Assembly (NCBI GenBank): GCA_027574665.1
Contig: CM050648.1
Coordinates: 46,601,200 to 46,665,199, forward strand
Length of the DNA stretch: 64,000 nucleotides
Direction of reading: 5' to 3'
Origin: Rhynochetos jubatus
Taxonomy: Eukaryota; Chordata; Aves; Eurypygiformes; Rhynochetidae
Part shown: piece after piece, positions 33,009 to 49,100 of the stretch
Layout: each line of letters begins with the position of its first letter
Numbering within the stretch: position 1 is the first letter of the stretch
Notes under the pieces: generated by a model
Databases searched by the model: none
Told to the model about the DNA's origin: nothing
What the model saw: the letters and a program-made list of their open reading frames with translations, nothing else
Position numbers and translations under genes: made by a program

Positions 33009-34871
33009 CTTGCTGAGAGTGCAACGATGGCTTATACTCTGTTACTTTACCATGGACGCAGTAAGTTAGTGACAGTTGGAGGAGTGTTGCATACAGCTGC
33101 CTAAAGTTTCTTGTGTATTCAAACGTACTACAGGTTCTTCTTTGTACATATTTTAGGTATTATGTATCCATAAAAGCAATAGAAAGATTGGAAAGTGAAA
33201 GAATAAATTTCCAACAGCAATTTTATAGATAAAATCACTATTAAAGTTTATTCACCTCTGCTACAATATCAACTTAAACGAAATCTGCAGCATGTATATG
33301 GCAGCAGCCAACACCTGAAACTTTAGAGAAAACAAAGCAAAAATCCTGTACTATTCCACAATATAAATGCCCATTTGACTAATACTGTACATAAAGAAAA
33401 CATTATACTGATAGTTGAAGTAATTCTCTCATACTCTGAAGTACAGGATCTAATTACCATCAACTTAATTAAAACAGATTTCTTTTGATCGATTACTTAA
33501 CTTTCTCATACTGCTCTAACTCTACTGCCTTAGGGAATGTTTTCAAATATTTTCAACAATGTTATGACTTTTTATATTAATTAAGCTATTCTATTTAGTG
33601 TACCCTTTTAAAAAAATTCTTCTCAATGCTATACATCTGCAAAGTGACAAATGGTAGAGTTTAAACAGTTACAGAAGTTCAAACATTTGTGGCTTTGCCA
33701 CATATTTTCCCCCTCCTTTCCCTTTACCCACTCCCTCTACCCCTAGGAAAGTGCACGTCACAAAAGATGTGTAGAGAAGAGTTTCCAAAAATTGTGTCCT
33801 TTTCACAACTATCCACACAGTCAGTGCACTGCTTTGTGCCCACTGCTCAATCTTCCCAACCAAACAGATGTGAGACCCCAATCTAATAAACCTTTCCAGT
33901 CCTCAAGCCTGTAAGTACAAGATAATCTTATGTGAATGATAAAGGTCTATTAATTTTAGTGGATTTAAACCCAAACGCATGAAAAACTAAGCACGAATGC
34001 TGAAGTGTGTCGAGAAGGAGATGCGGACAGACTTTGCTTAACTTAAACCTAAATCAACAACGCTGTAATAAACTGTGCCATGAAATACTAGACCCCTGTT
34101 AACTGTAAGAGAGCAGTTATGAGAAAAAATGATAACAACATCATCTCATTATGCTAACGCTTTAGAGAAGTTGTCTTTCATTTTTTTTAGTCTTAGTAAG
34201 ACTAAAACAATTCTTATATACTCAAAATTGAGAGATGATTTTTTTGTTTTAATTACGATTTTTTACTTTTTCATTTACCCAGCTGTAAACTGAAAGGATT
34301 TGGCACTGTTGGAAAATAATTTTCACATTGTTATGCTTTCAGTTAATGTCTGACTTCAATACTCACTTACTGTTGCCAAGCTTTACTACTTATTATGCAA
34401 CCTAAATCACCCAAATCAGAAGTTATTCAAAAAACAAAAACTACCCCTCTTTTATACACTGTAGTGTCAAACACAATATAAAAGAAAAATTACTTAACAG
34501 ACAATAAAGAAAAACTGAACAGCAAATATACCCAGTTTCTTACCTATCTGCAGAATTTCTTTCAAAATCCCTTTTTTTTATTTTAAGCCTCACATAAAAT
34601 TTCCAGCACAAATGCTAACATCAGAAAAGCAGGGATGCGATAATATAAACAACTTTGCATACTTGAAAAGCACTTAAAAAACCATCAAACTCACAGTACA
34701 TAGCAGGACCGCGCCATCGGTAAATAAAAAGAAAACCCACCCAGCAATACACTACTAAACAAAGCACTAGATCCTCAGAAACGCCTCGAAATTCTGCTGA
34801 GATCTTATTTGTGTAAGACGGACACACAGGCTAAAGGGAAGCCAATTGATTACCAGTCAATACAAGCTTAC

Positions 34872-34993
34872 CTGCTTAAGTGCTTTCTTTGTGTGCTGCT
34901 GGAAGGAAGATACTAGCTTGCTTTGCACCGGTGCATTAGTAAGGCTCAAATCACGATTGGAAGACATATCTTCAGATGTCTGCTTTGGGCAAA
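34872..34993 (-). CDS. ASXL3: ASXL3 exon 6: Ser/Thr-rich linker
   Basis: This 122-nt exon starts in phase 1 (two bases complete a Val codon with exon 5) and ends in phase 0. The peptide is [20 protein letters not shown] followed by [20 protein letters not shown]. The second half ([19 protein letters not shown]) is the part I recognise best from ASXL3. The first half is less conserved, as expected for a disordered linker. The acceptor is ttataaag, weaker than the others, and the donor is gtaagc. It is isolated between a 9.5-kb and a 12.5-kb intron. Its basic C-terminal end runs directly into the Arg/Lys-rich start of exon 7, a likely nuclear-localisation region (inference from composition). 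Confidence 0.93.
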
Positions 34994-36833
34994 CTTTATA
35001 AAAAGAAAAAAAGAAAAAAAAAATCACAATACTGTTATGGGGGTTATCTTCCCTGTATCCTGGAAAGTCACGAGGACACTAAAAACAAGAGCCAGGTGCC
35101 TTGAAAACAAAAAGCTTGATCTAAGAAATTAAACTAATCTCGAGGTCCAGATGAGCTGAAAATCTGTCCGTATTCTAAATAAATGCATTGCTTCACAAAT
35201 ATTTGTACCTCATTATAACCTTTTTACGCAGTTCTGGAGGCCCTGCACATTTTGCCTTTCAGGTCCTGAAGGGTAACAGAAATCATTTAACTATGATTTT
35301 CACACAGAAGCCAGACAAAAATTATCTTCCTCACCAAGACATTTTTAATAGATTATTATGTGTCTAAACATGTATTTATACAAGAGATACTGATGATCCT
35401 GTGTTCTAGAAATATTTATAAGCACACCACTTCATGCCAGATTGTAATGGCTTGCATAGGAGCCAGACTCATCTATTTTGTAAGTATCTCTTGGTAAAGC
35501 TAAGAACACACACTTTCCTGTTTAACGGGTAGACTGGAACATCCTGCAAAGAGGAATTCTGTCTCTCATTGCTACTTGTCAGCCTCTTAAATAACGCATG
35601 TTTTAAGGAACAAATATGACAGTACTTGCATTGAACAGCCTCTTGAATATATGTAGTGTGAGACACAGAAAAAGTCTCCTGGTTAAAAATAGAAGGAAAT
35701 ACGATTAACTGATTGAAAAATCCCGGCTTTATTAAAGAGATATGGATGCTGTGACAACAGCTGGAGGATCCTCTTAGTCTTGGTAGTCAGTAACCTTGAC
35801 TAAAAGGGCTGTAAAAACCTTTCCACTCTTAATGACTTGTACTACTACTAGTCTCAATAGTGTCCTAAGACAACCCAGCTAAAACAGCATTAGAATGGAT
35901 CCAAAAATTAAGAAGCTTTCCACTGCTGACTCAGTTGAAGCCTGTCTTCCAGCACTGCTCAGAACTGGTTGTGTGTTGACACACCTACTTTATAATGCCC
36001 TGCAGCTGTATGTAGTTTTGCAAGGTTTGCCATACTTCGCACACTTACCAGAACAGTTTGAAGACACTCAAAGCAGCTGCACAGACACATGCCAAAAATA
36101 ATTTTAGCCCAATGTTTCTGTTTGCCTATGGTTTTCTCCTCCCAGCCTTCAGTGGGATGAGCAGACACCTGAAGTAGCATTCTAACTCCCTTACCTTTAG
36201 CAATATTTCATAGAAGTATTTAAATCCTGTTTTTCTTAGGGTTTGTAAGAAAAAAAGATAGAATAGAGACAATTTACTTATTAATAATTAATGGCTACCA
36301 TAAGGTGCATGTGATATTAAACATTTGGTTTTACACTGAAAGGAAAAATAATTAATACGTACCTCACACTCTGTTTTATGGCATCGGCATTATGTCAAGA
36401 TAATTTTCATATTAGATTAAAAATTTTCATTAGCAGATAAGACAAATCCTATTTTGTCACGAGATTTAGAACTTATATTTGTCACCTTTTTCCCTTATAC
36501 TTGAAAGATTTGTCAAAATATACAAAGAAGCTGCAACAGAAAACAGGATCTGAGTTTACAGCACCACCTGGTTTGGATCAATCTTTTCCACATGATGAGC
36601 AAAGCTTACTATCAAAAAAGACAACTTAAAGGAGCAGCAAATGTCAGCAGAAAACAAACAATAGCTGGTTTATATAATCTAAATCACTGCAATAGCTAAG
36701 CTCTGGAGACAAAGAACACCTACACCAAAATAAAAAACTGACATTTCAAATTACCCAGCTTTTGTCTTTTCAAGAATTTTTTTTACTGTTTTCTGGCAAA
36801 GTCAAAGAAATGAAGAAAAAAAACCAAGAACAG

Positions 36834-36845
36834 GGTGTGCACACC
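36834..36845. repeat. 12-bp perfect palindrome
   Basis: ggtgtgcacacc is a perfect even palindrome. It may be chance or a dimeric protein-binding site; nothing else supports either. Confidence 0.7.
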
Positions 36846-39800
36846 AACCCCTGAGTTAAGGAGAGGAGAACAGAAACAATTTAAATACGTCTAAAGCATG
36901 GGAACTGTTATGTACTTAACTATCATTCCTAAGAGAGTCTACGTGACGTGCCATGAAAAATCTACTCCTGTTCTCCAGAATGACTGCAACTCTTACTACA
37001 TTCTTGTTTAAATGGGAAATTCTGATTTTCATTACACTGATCTAGGACATTACCGAGAGACTCCCCCATTTATTTTGGTGATAAAGTTCAGACTGGAGAG
37101 GTTTGGCAGCACGTACTGATGACACTCAACACTACAACTATTAATGTCAGAGTCATGATACAGAACAGAAACAAAAATAAATATAGTTCTACATTAATGT
37201 TGTGCTTTCATTCATTTTTCTTTTAGCAATAAACCCTGAAATTGTGACGGGGTCTATTAGAGGCCATACTTGTTATTTCTATAATTAATTCAATTTTACA
37301 TAAAATGAGTGTATTGGTTTCTTTTGCTTCTGATTTTTAAAGCTTTATCAACAAAATTAACCAAGGAACAGGGATTGTTCTAATGGGTGAAGCAACTGGA
37401 ACTGAAATAATACAACAGCTTTCCATCGCTGCAATCTCGTCCGCAGGCACAGAAGGAAGGTTGGCTGGTTTGGTTTAGTGCAACCCAAACCTAGTTCCTT
37501 CACAGTCTGGAAAAACAAACCTTTTCCTGTAGTCTATTATTAAAGACATAGATATGTGAGGCTGAAATCCGCTGCTTAAAAATTTTTAAATTACATGCTG
37601 ATTAGAGAAACTCAACTTCATTTATTTATAACAAATGATACTTCCTTTCTAAAATATATTTTGTACATTATAAATATTTTCCTTCATATATCTAGTAGCT
37701 TAAAATAATAAGAAGCTATTTTAAATACTGTTTTCCATGTTTTAATTAAATTTTCATTTCTATTTAAAACCAGCTTGATAGAAATCATGGCTATAAACCT
37801 AACTATATAGTATATAAGAGATGTCATTGCCTATTTTCCCAAAGTAGAAGATACAAGCATTAAAAATATAAATACATTATGTTACTTTATATAATTGCTT
37901 AATAACTTATACAGTCTACTCACTTGATTAGCAAAAAACTATTAAAATTGATACACTGACTTTATTTAGAGGATAATAAAGATATTCATTGTTTACAAAA
38001 CAATATGAATTGACTTTTCTGTAGGAAATCAAATACAAATATGAGGCAATGAATAAATTTATTCTTCAAAACATGTTCTGCTCCTTAGTGATTTAAATCC
38101 ATCTGTGCCAAAACCTCACTATACTACAATGTCTGTGACCACAGAAAATTGTATTTATTTATTTGTTCATTTGTATGGATAAATTCCAACTTCTTTCCTC
38201 TGAATGAGTCAGAAATTTAAAAAAAGGGGAAAATATGACAGCAAAATATGTCAGTGTCTGAAGTGAACATTGGTGATCCTAGTAAAAAAATCCAATGCCT
38301 GAAGAACAGAACAGGCATTTCTGCTATGGAAACCAAAGAACACAGTAAAAGAAAAACAAATTCAAGAAGAGCCAGTGGTCTTTCTACATATGTACAACTT
38401 AGGAAAGCTGCAACTACTTTGTCCGTAAGCACTGAGGATGCGTGAATATTATCAGATCCACGTTCGCTTCAAAAGCTTTATCAGAAAAGAATGCTAAAAA
38501 TAAACGGGATGCTGGGGAGAAAAAAAGAACCCTGAAAGAATGCAACAGATGAAGGAAAAATATTTGGGAAGCAAATAAAAAGGATTCATCCTTATTGCTA
38601 CAGTAAAAAAAGAGAACAAGAGGAGTTTTAAGCCTCCAGGAGGCATTTCCATTTGGTGGAGAATAATTAGGCTCCATTCTTTAAATCAGCTTCTTCAAGG
38701 GCCAGGACTGAGTTAAGGAATAAAGCAAAAGGCAACTATAAAGCCATAAACTGTTAGGTTATGAGCTGGAAGAGCAGCTGGGTTTCTGAAGATAAGACCT
38801 CCTTAGTGAGTGTTCAGAGAGTGTCAACATGAATGATAGAATTAGAATTACTTAGCAGAAAGAGCATGTTAAAAATGTTTTTGACAACCTCCATTTAAAA
38901 TAACTTCCTCTCTGCCATTTTTCCAAGACCAGTTTTGATAATTATTATGAAAGGCTATCATTTATAAAAATCAGCCATGCTATCTTTGAATTACAGATTT
39001 TATAGGCTATCTCTGTGATTTTTATTACCTTTTACCTTCCCCACCCACTATGATACATACATAACACCTATTAGAAGGCATGTTTCTTCAAAGAAACAGT
39101 TTTTATAGGAACGCAACTTAAACTTTTTCTGTCTCACTGCCTCTGAAAGTTATTAGGAAAAATTATAAACAGATTTATGTAACTAGATGGACAGAAAAGT
39201 TCCTGGTGTGCTTTAAGGAGCTTATTTTCCCCAAAATAAATAGTACAATTAATTCTGATTTCAGACAGACCATACTGATTTAAAATCAAACCAGCAGAAT
39301 CAACAGCAGTTCACTTCTTTCTTTGTTACAGAAACCACAACAGATGAGAAGGATTGTTTACTAATGGCCATATTACAAAACACAAATTAATATTGTTACC
39401 ATATGCTAAAGACTAGAATCTACCTCAAGCATAAAATGTATGCACACACTCTGGAGATACGAAACTTCATAGGGAACTCCCTTAGGAAAACATACACACA
39501 AAATCTCTCTCTAAAATATCCATAAAATTCAATATTTTCTTTGGGTGACACAGATCTATACTTGTATTGACATAAATGGTCACGCTTTGCCAACACAGAT
39601 GTATCAAGTAATTCACCTCCATCACTCTTTGATCTCTAGAGCCCAACTTGCAAAATCTGAACAATTCTGAACGCGACCGTTTCCACCAGCTCTTGAAAAT
39701 CAAAACCAGTTTGGGAGTTAGTTAATTGTACAAGTTCGCCAATGCAAGCAAAACCAGATGCATCTATCAAGGGTACTACCGTGGTTGTAATGTTCTTGTT

Positions 39801-42800
39801 GAAAAGCAATACTAGCACTGTGAAATGATAAGTAGTATTGAACAGTATTTTTTGGAAAAAGACATCAGATACCACATTAGCCTGGTAGCTTGCACTGAAT
39901 CACATTATATTCTCGGCATGCTTTTGAGCCCAAGCAGTTCACAATCTTTGAAAACTGTGAATCCTTAATCCAAAGGACGTCAACATTTTCCACTAAAAAT
40001 ATACAGCCTGTCATCACTAAGCCACCAATTTCTTGGGCCTCATTAACTCTACTGTACAGCAAAGTAAGTAGATAAGAAAGATCTCTCCCTCAAGCTCCAC
40101 AGTATCTTGTCTCATTCTTATGCCTCCCCTTTAGTGGCAATGAAACAAACAGAAATTAAACTCGATGCTGGGTACAGTATTTTTATTTTATAGCTACTTG
40201 TGGGGAGATGAGAAACAAACAACACAACACACAAAAAAAAAGGTGAAAAACTGTCCCCTTATGATGTGTCATCCAAAACTGTATGTTTGAGCTGCTATTC
40301 CGTTACCGCCCTTCTGCTTCTAGAACAGTCTATCCCACATCCAGATGTTCCCATGTGCAATGGACATACTCAGCAGAATCATCCAACATTATTCCCAAGA
40401 GCCAAGATGCTAAGGATAACAGGTTTCCTTGAATTGCCAGGAATTCTGTTCCCAGAAAGGGAATCTAAATGTGGACTCAGTTTTCAAACAATGGTGAATG
40501 TTCATTCCTTGCTTCAGGAGATATCTTAGTGGCTTCCTAGTCCAAAAAGCACAAGGTGTTCAAGAGCACAGTAGCTACAAAGACAGACCTACAGGATTCA
40601 GCGTGAATCTGATCCCCTAACGTCCATCATTTCATCTCCTACCTCTAAGAAAACTGCCTAAGAAATTAATTCTGCTGTTTCCTGTTTGCAACTGAAGAAT
40701 TTACAGTTTTAGGAAGTGCTGAAAATCAAAGTTTCTCGAGAGGAGACATATGTCGCTTATATTTAGGCAAACATCAGAACCTATGTTTGGGTTGGGACTG
40801 GGGAGGGAAGTCACGCTACCATAGGAATTGCTACCTCCTCCACAGTTACATCATCGTGCATTCCACTGGCTTGTGTGAAGACACTTTTTAATCAACTGTG
40901 CTCCGTGGCTGATGGATTAGCCCTGGCTTCAGAAACCCTAGGGACAAATGCTTTTCAAGAACAGAACAACTTATTGATGGGCAAAAGGATATTATAGTCA
41001 TCATTTTCCCAGGCAACTGTAATTGGGATTTTAATTCTTTTGCCAACTGCATCTTTACATCCTGCCCCTGTATTTGCGCAAAATGGAATTTATAAAACTA
41101 TATGAGACTGCTAGAAGGCTTCTATAGAAATCCCATTCCAAACAAAACCAACTGTAGTGTAAAGAGTTTCTTTAACATATGCCTTTGGAGAAGAGAAAGA
41201 TTTCTCCACAGCATCTGAAAATCCTAAGGTATGGCCATTCCAGTTGTCAGTTTACCAATGTGGAGTAACAGCTTTTGCTAAGTCATATGTGTTTATAACT
41301 GTGAGGAATTTTTATATTATTACGCTAATAAAATTTTTCAGTAGCCTGCATTTATACTGGGAACTGTTTGAATATCACCCGGGCCTTTTTACTCCAAAAG
41401 CTGGAGACTACCATCTAAAGCCCAGAAACGGACTGACACTCTTGCTTAGGATTTCATTCTCTGCTAACTTTAAAGAGGTACTTTTTAAACTCTTGCTAAG
41501 CAAGTTCTGATCACTGTCAGAACTGGGTCTTCTAGACTCTACCACAGTGGAAACAAGAGCAAATAAAATGTAATCAATTGGGCAACTAAGAATACAATGT
41601 GCAAATAATGTCCATCCTCCTATATATCACACATACTAAGGCTGAAAGGAGACATTGTACCTATCGACCTTTTCTAAAACACAAGTCAGAGAATTTAATA
41701 AAGTGGGTTTTGTACTGAATCAAATGTTATTTTTATGCCACAGAATAGTTTCCTGGAAAGAAATATATCCCAGCTTTAGAGTGAAAAGCTTAATTGATAG
41801 ACATCTTGTTAGATTTTACTGCTAAACCAAATATTCTCTATAGAAATACCTTTTCACAAATATTTACAATCCAATCAAGTCACCATTTCATCTTTGATAA
41901 ACTAACTAGACTGTCCCTATTAATTTTCCCAGAGCAAAGGAGGTATTTGTTCACTCACGAGTTCTTACATGTCTTTTCTAAATCCTTTCCTATTTTTCTT
42001 ATTCTTTCTTACAGCTACAATGAATGCAATACCCTAGTAATCATTTAACTAGTGCTATACCCAAAGGAAACACTGTGCCTATATTATTTAACCAGTACTA
42101 CCAAATTGTAGTCCAAGAGCTGTATTGAACTAATTAGCAAAAGCATCTCATTCATGTTCAATTCATTTTCTATTGTAAGCCTTAAACGCTTTTCAGATTT
42201 ACTGATTTATTGAGTTTATGTTTCCACTGCACAAACGTGACCTTTTTTATTTAAAGTAAAAAAAAAAAATTCATGCTGTTCAACTGTAATCATTTACAAG
42301 GCAATCAAGAGAAGTCTCAACATTGTTATTTATTATCAATAAATTTAATCAAGAAGGATTTCATACTTTCAAAAACTATTGACAAAGATATTGAGTGAAG
42401 AGTGATCAAATCACATCCTCAAGAGAACAGCTAAAATATCTACTGTGGATGGTAATTCCTATGCCCTTGCAGATCTAATAATTTGTAATTTTCAATCCAC
42501 TTAAAACTGCCTGCGTTTCTCAGGCATGGTGCTGGTTTTAAGCCACACATTCTACACTGTGAATGAAAACGCTTATAGAATTGTACATGTATATCAGTAG
42601 GTACCTTGAACAACAAAACTTTCAGTCTCAATAGAAGCTATTATCAAACGTTTGACAAAACGACGTTCTGTATCAGCTGACCGATACAGGATATGCTGTC
42701 TCCAATTCCTTATTAACCACATCCAGGATCAGCCTTTCTATATGCAGTATACACACATTATTGCCATCCAATTTACTCTTCCTAAATATTTTAACAGCAT

Positions 42801-42805
42801 GACAT

Positions 42806-42821
42806 AAAAAAAAAAAAAAAA
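42806..42821 (+). repeat. Run of 16 A
   Basis: A homopolymer of 16 A in the ASXL3 intron between exons 5 and 6. No retroposed sequence is recognisable next to it. Confidence 0.9.
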
Positions 42822-44513
42822 GAAGTCTCATTTTAAAAAAGTTAAATATATCACAGATTTCCAAGATTTGTTAAAGATGAAATATGAGGGAATGTTCTCA
42901 GATTTAAAAACAACCTAGGTGTAATCTACTGCTCTACTCCAAAAATTTTAAAATATTTAATTTTAGCAGCTGCTCTTTTATGTCTCCATAAGTGACAGAA
43001 TTATTTTTATTGCTGTAAGCTGTGAAAGTAGTATGCAGCCTTCTCCCAGTCCAAACCCAGCAATTTTCTACTTCTGGCATTCCGGCATCCTTACTTACAT
43101 CCTACGACTCCTAAATAATTGCCAGGTTTCAGCCATGATTTTTGTTTGTTTATAACAAGTTACATCAACTTTTGCTTCCCTATCTGTAACTGTCCTTACG
43201 CGGCTCTTCACTGTTGTGTTCTTAGAGCGACTTTGGGAAGTGTGTATCAACAAATTGTCTGAGTATCACACTGGAATTATTGAATAAATATGTATGTTCA
43301 CTTATATATGAAGTATACACTACACAAGCATAAAACCACTGCATAGATGGAGTCTGTAAAGTTATAGACATAATGTATCAAAGAAAATGAAGAAGCAGAG
43401 CCATTTAATAATTCCTGACTTTCGTTTTTCCACTGAACTTCAACACTTAGATCCACAACAACCTGTCCTAGGTATTTCTGTTACTATCAACACCGGGCTT
43501 TTTGTGATGTTTCAATGCTGCTAGCAAGCAAGATGAAATAGCAGTATCTATCAGTCCCATACAGGTGCAGCTTGGCAGCTAAGGGAGTTGCTCAAGATCA
43601 AAAAGGAAGTCGGCAGCAGTACGACAACTTGAGCTGAGCCTTTTCATGTCCTAGTTGTAAACAGGACACCCTCTCACCATATATGAAGCGAGCTGTAACA
43701 GCAGGCTGTAGCCCAGCAGTGGCATGGGTTATGAGGGGTTCTTCTTCAAGAGAAGAACTGATGAAGGAAAGGTTAATTTCAGACATCCTGGGAAGCTTGG
43801 TATTTGTATAAAGCTTTCACTTTACAAGCACTAGATGAGTGCACTTTTAATAAGAAGAATATTAATTCCTATTGCTTGCGAGTAATTTTAGGTGATTGAA
43901 AAAGACTGTGTTTTCTTTATCAGCAATTATTAACTCTCAAAGAGAAAAGATATTTCTAAGGTTGCCATTTTCAAGTTCTTGCAATGTTTCAGTTCGTCAT
44001 TATCTCAGAGAAAAAAAAATGCACATGATTTAATCCGTATAGCCGTACGTCTTTATGTCAACATGGCACCCAGGGGAATCTCTGCCTGAACCAAAAAAAA
44101 TATACAAACCTTTGTCCTGTGCCCAGAGCTCTACTGAGGCTCAACCCTACGTGCCTGCACTGAAATCAGTGAGATGTCTATCTGACAATTGCAAGTCTGA
44201 AGTCTGGTAAGGCAAATTACTCTTTAGCTGTGGGACCTAGAACAAAAAATTTCTAAGACAAAAAAACCTGCCTACTCAAAACACACCCAACAGCACTACT
44301 CACTGTCTTTTACAAATCTAAGTCAAATAAAGGCACTTGGTGTTCCCAGTTTCTTTATAAGGCCAAAAAAGAGAGTGAGTCACTCAAAAATAGTTCCACT
44401 GAGTGCAAAACATTACTTACACTGTTTACAAATCACACCATGCAAATCTTAAGTAAACAATTCTTTTCATTTTCCCAAAATATGCCCTCTAATATTGAAA
44501 TTAAAATACCTAC

Positions 44514-44625
44514 CACCATTTTCTTCTCCATTATTATTGTTTGTCTCAGCCATTTCAGTGCCATCTAACTCAGATTCACATCCTAAATCCAATGTTCCAT
44601 CAGTAGGGCATGTTGATTCTTCTTT
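44514..44625 (-). CDS. ASXL3: ASXL3 exon 5: acidic linker after HARE-HTH
   Basis: This 112-nt exon starts in phase 0 and ends in phase 1. It encodes [20 protein letters not shown], then [17 protein letters not shown] plus one base that is completed by exon 6 to make Val. The acceptor is ctgtag after a T-rich stretch and the donor is gtaggt. It follows exon 4 after a 1316-bp intron. The composition is acidic and low in complexity, matching the linker that follows HARE-HTH in ASXL3 ([20 protein letters not shown]). Oddity: a run of four Asn codons (AAC AAT AAT AAT) sits where I recall the mammalian sequence having a shorter, different stretch. No catalytic residues are expected here. Confidence 0.93.
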
Positions 44626-46097
<1,472 letters not shown>

Positions 46098-46143
46098 CTA
46101 TTCCCTCGGTCTATTTTTTTAAAACTCATGCTCGCCTGGTTTG

Positions 46144-46168
46144 TTTTTTTTTTTTTCCTTTTTTTTTA
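46144..46168 (+). repeat. T-runs near exon 4
   Basis: Thirteen T, CC, then ten T, about 95 bp upstream (in gene sense) of the exon 4 acceptor. On the transcribed sense strand this is poly-A, so it is not part of the splice-site pyrimidine tract. Confidence 0.9.
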
Positions 46169-49100
46169 ATTCTCTCAACCCTGAAAACATCTACATTACA
46201 ATAACAGGCCAGTTTCAAACTTAATCATATGCATCTGTCCCCTAGGCTCGAGGCAAAAAGTCTGTGAATTATAATTACGCTTTTCTTCATACAGCAACCA
46301 GCTCCACATTCTAAGAGAACCAAAGTCCAAATATTTATGTGAAATTACTTCGTAAATAACACCATGAAGCCTCTTTTTTAAAACCTTACAGACAATGTGG
46401 CTGCTGCACATGAATGATCAAAACAGTACCAAGTTCAAGGGCAGCTGCATCCCATAGGATGAAAGGCAACAAAAGAATAATAAAGAGCCCAGGAAGAACA
46501 CATTTAAAATTAAAAGTGATATGTAGTTCAGCCGCCTTCTGGTTTAACATGGTCAGCAACGCATTACTATACGCAAGTACAAGCACATATGTACCTTCTA
46601 TGAAGTACTACCTTTTCTAATTAGAGTTGGTTTAGAGATTAAGAGATTGACCTACTGAAGGTAGCAATAGTAATACCACTGTGGAATCATGTGAAGAGAC
46701 GATTTAAAAGGAAACACAACACATTAAGAAAAAGAGTACTTGTACAAAGATGTCTTTGTAATATATGCATGTTAACATCAGAAAAGAAAGCAAATGTTTC
46801 TACCCCAGCTACACTTAAAATATTCTGAGACACCATTGATCTAAAAAATGGCAGGGAAGAAAGTAGTCGTAAACTGTTTTATTTCATTTTAATTTAACAA
46901 TTAAAGTACAAGATTTATAGATGTACTATCACATCTTTGTCCCCATTTACTGACTAATGTACACGGTGTACTCAGGGTTTGAATCTGAAACTGTGCTTCT
47001 TCCCTGGGGTCCCTAGCCTGCACGCGCGCTTATCTTTAGCCACATAAATATATTCCACTTGGTTAAGTGGAACAATGCCTGTGCATAAAGTGTGTTGCTA
47101 AGTATTTCAGGATTAATTATATACTCAACTACAAACCAGGAACAGGGCTTCAAAAGTCCATCAGAAACTACTGTTCTTTATTATGCAGTATTATAACATC
47201 CAATCTTTGTTCAAAATTGCAGGACTGGTTTTGGTCAGGGTTTTTTTGGTTTGTTTTGTTTTTTATAAACTGGACGGAATTAATCATCTTTCATATGAAG
47301 ATGTTTTCTGTTTATTTCCATGGCTCTGTTACAACAAAATTCATTCTTACTGTACATGTGTTAATTTTATGGCAAGATGCAGAGTGTGGTAATCGCTCTT
47401 CTGGTAAAAGTAAAGCTATAAAGTATCCTCAGGACAGGAAGTCTTGTCCAATATAATTTACTTACTATTGGTCATATCACATTACTACATCTAAAATCAA
47501 AAAGTACAGCTAAAAATGTTGCTTGTTGATATTCAAGATATTTAAGATCTCATCAGATATTTAAGATATCTCTATTTTATGAGTATTCTAAATTTAACCA
47601 TGCAATATGAAAATTCTGAGAGGGTTTAGTTGTTTTGTTTTTTCTCCTGCAAATAAAACACATCTGGTTTTGATAAACTACTATAACAGAATGCAAAACT
47701 AAATATGGTAGAATTATGACGATACTGCTAGCAGCAGCATAGAAAACATTAAGAGATTTCATTGAGTTTAATGACCACTTAAAATAGTTTTGGAATAGGT
47801 AGGATAGTTCTCTTCACACATTTTCTTTATTGTATTAACGTTTGACACGTAAAGACACAAAGTGCTTAATAGAGCAGTTCTAGTTGTGTAATTTCTTCCA
47901 TATGTTAACATACATAATGTGAAGCAATTTCGACTCTCACAGTCTTGGATCTTTTTAGTGAAACATTATCACAGATTAAGACTTTCTCTGCAAGATGGAA
48001 AGAACTTGCTGACTCTGCAGCGGAAGACAAACTCAATTTATCAACAAGAAACAAAACTGTGTGTGCATGTATGCACGATTTGTATCCTTCTCCTATTCCA
48101 ATGTTCTGGACTCCACACTTATTTTTAGATATCATTAACTAATTAAAATGATACAAGAAGAATGAACCCAAAATAGAGGATTTGGCAATGTCTCATGACC
48201 ACTACTGTGCTCACAGCAGATATCTTAATCTTCAAAGTCTAGCCAACTGGCAAGTGGACAATAGAAACTACTCTCTAACTTACAAAGAAATCCGTATCAG
48301 CTACTGAGCCAAGAAGTACTTTAACTACTGTTACGCTTGTTTCGTACAGATATCTGCAATTCCTAAATAATTTGGCATGCAACCAAAGGGCCATATCCAC
48401 CCTTCTTGAAAATTGGACTTGGATATATCTATAATGAGCATGAAACAAACCACACATCCTTAAGGTGCAAATTAAATAATAATCTGGATACTGTGGGGTG
48501 GGATTTATTTTGAGCTAGCAGCTCAAACTGAAATTCCACGGTGCCCTTTATCACTGCTATTTTGACCACTGTTAACCAATGACTTGCTTATTCTATCAGC
48601 ACAGGCATCCTTAAAACACTCTATTAAAATTCCCAAACATTACCCACATCGGATGCTGGAAACGCTTGCAATACATGCTATCACAACACATGGGACTGTG
48701 GTTAGAAAAGCCAGCAAGCAAAGATCCCATGATGCAGACTGATGTCTGAATCAGAGAGCAGTTTCTGAGGGATTCGTACTACTTACTGCATGTTCTCTAA
48801 ATTCTCCTACAGCCTGAGGACATATTCGTTCTGCTCAAAGCTGCTGGCATCTATTAATATAGCAACCAAGGACTGCCAAATAAAAGGCTGAATATCTTTG
48901 GATGACAAAAATGGCATGGTTTGACCTAAGTTCTTGAAACACTCAGAATCAGTTCAAATTTGAGTCAGTTCAATCAAACTGGATACAATAATATTCTGTT
49001 TTGTAACTTGATATCTGTGAATTTTTAGAGCCATATTCTAAACCAATACGCTGCAAGTATTTTTTGCCATAGTCTACACACGAGGAATATGTTTACCATT

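Larger units (their letters stand above)
22336..34871 (-). other. ASXL3: ASXL3 intron between exons 6 and 7
   Basis: A 12.5-kb phase-0 intron. It contains G-runs at 23329 and 23512-23550, two coding-like islands (24486-24551 and around 29798-29944), a MIR-like SINE at 27785-27935 and a pair of near-adjacent palindromes at 32973-33008. The stretches 25000-27780, 28000-29600, 30000-32960 and 33010-34870 show nothing more that I can support. Confidence 0.8.
34994..44513 (-). other. ASXL3: ASXL3 intron between exons 5 and 6
   Basis: A 9.5-kb phase-1 intron, notably AT-rich around 37500-38060. It has a 12-bp perfect palindrome at 36834-36845 and a run of 16 A at 42806-42821. I saw no CR1 or exon. 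A basic 65-codon plus-strand frame at 38248-38445 has no recognisable features. Confidence 0.8.

Noticed and set aside
38248..38445. Basic 65-codon plus-strand frame
   Set aside because: No start context, splice sites or recognisable motif; expected by chance in this much sequence.
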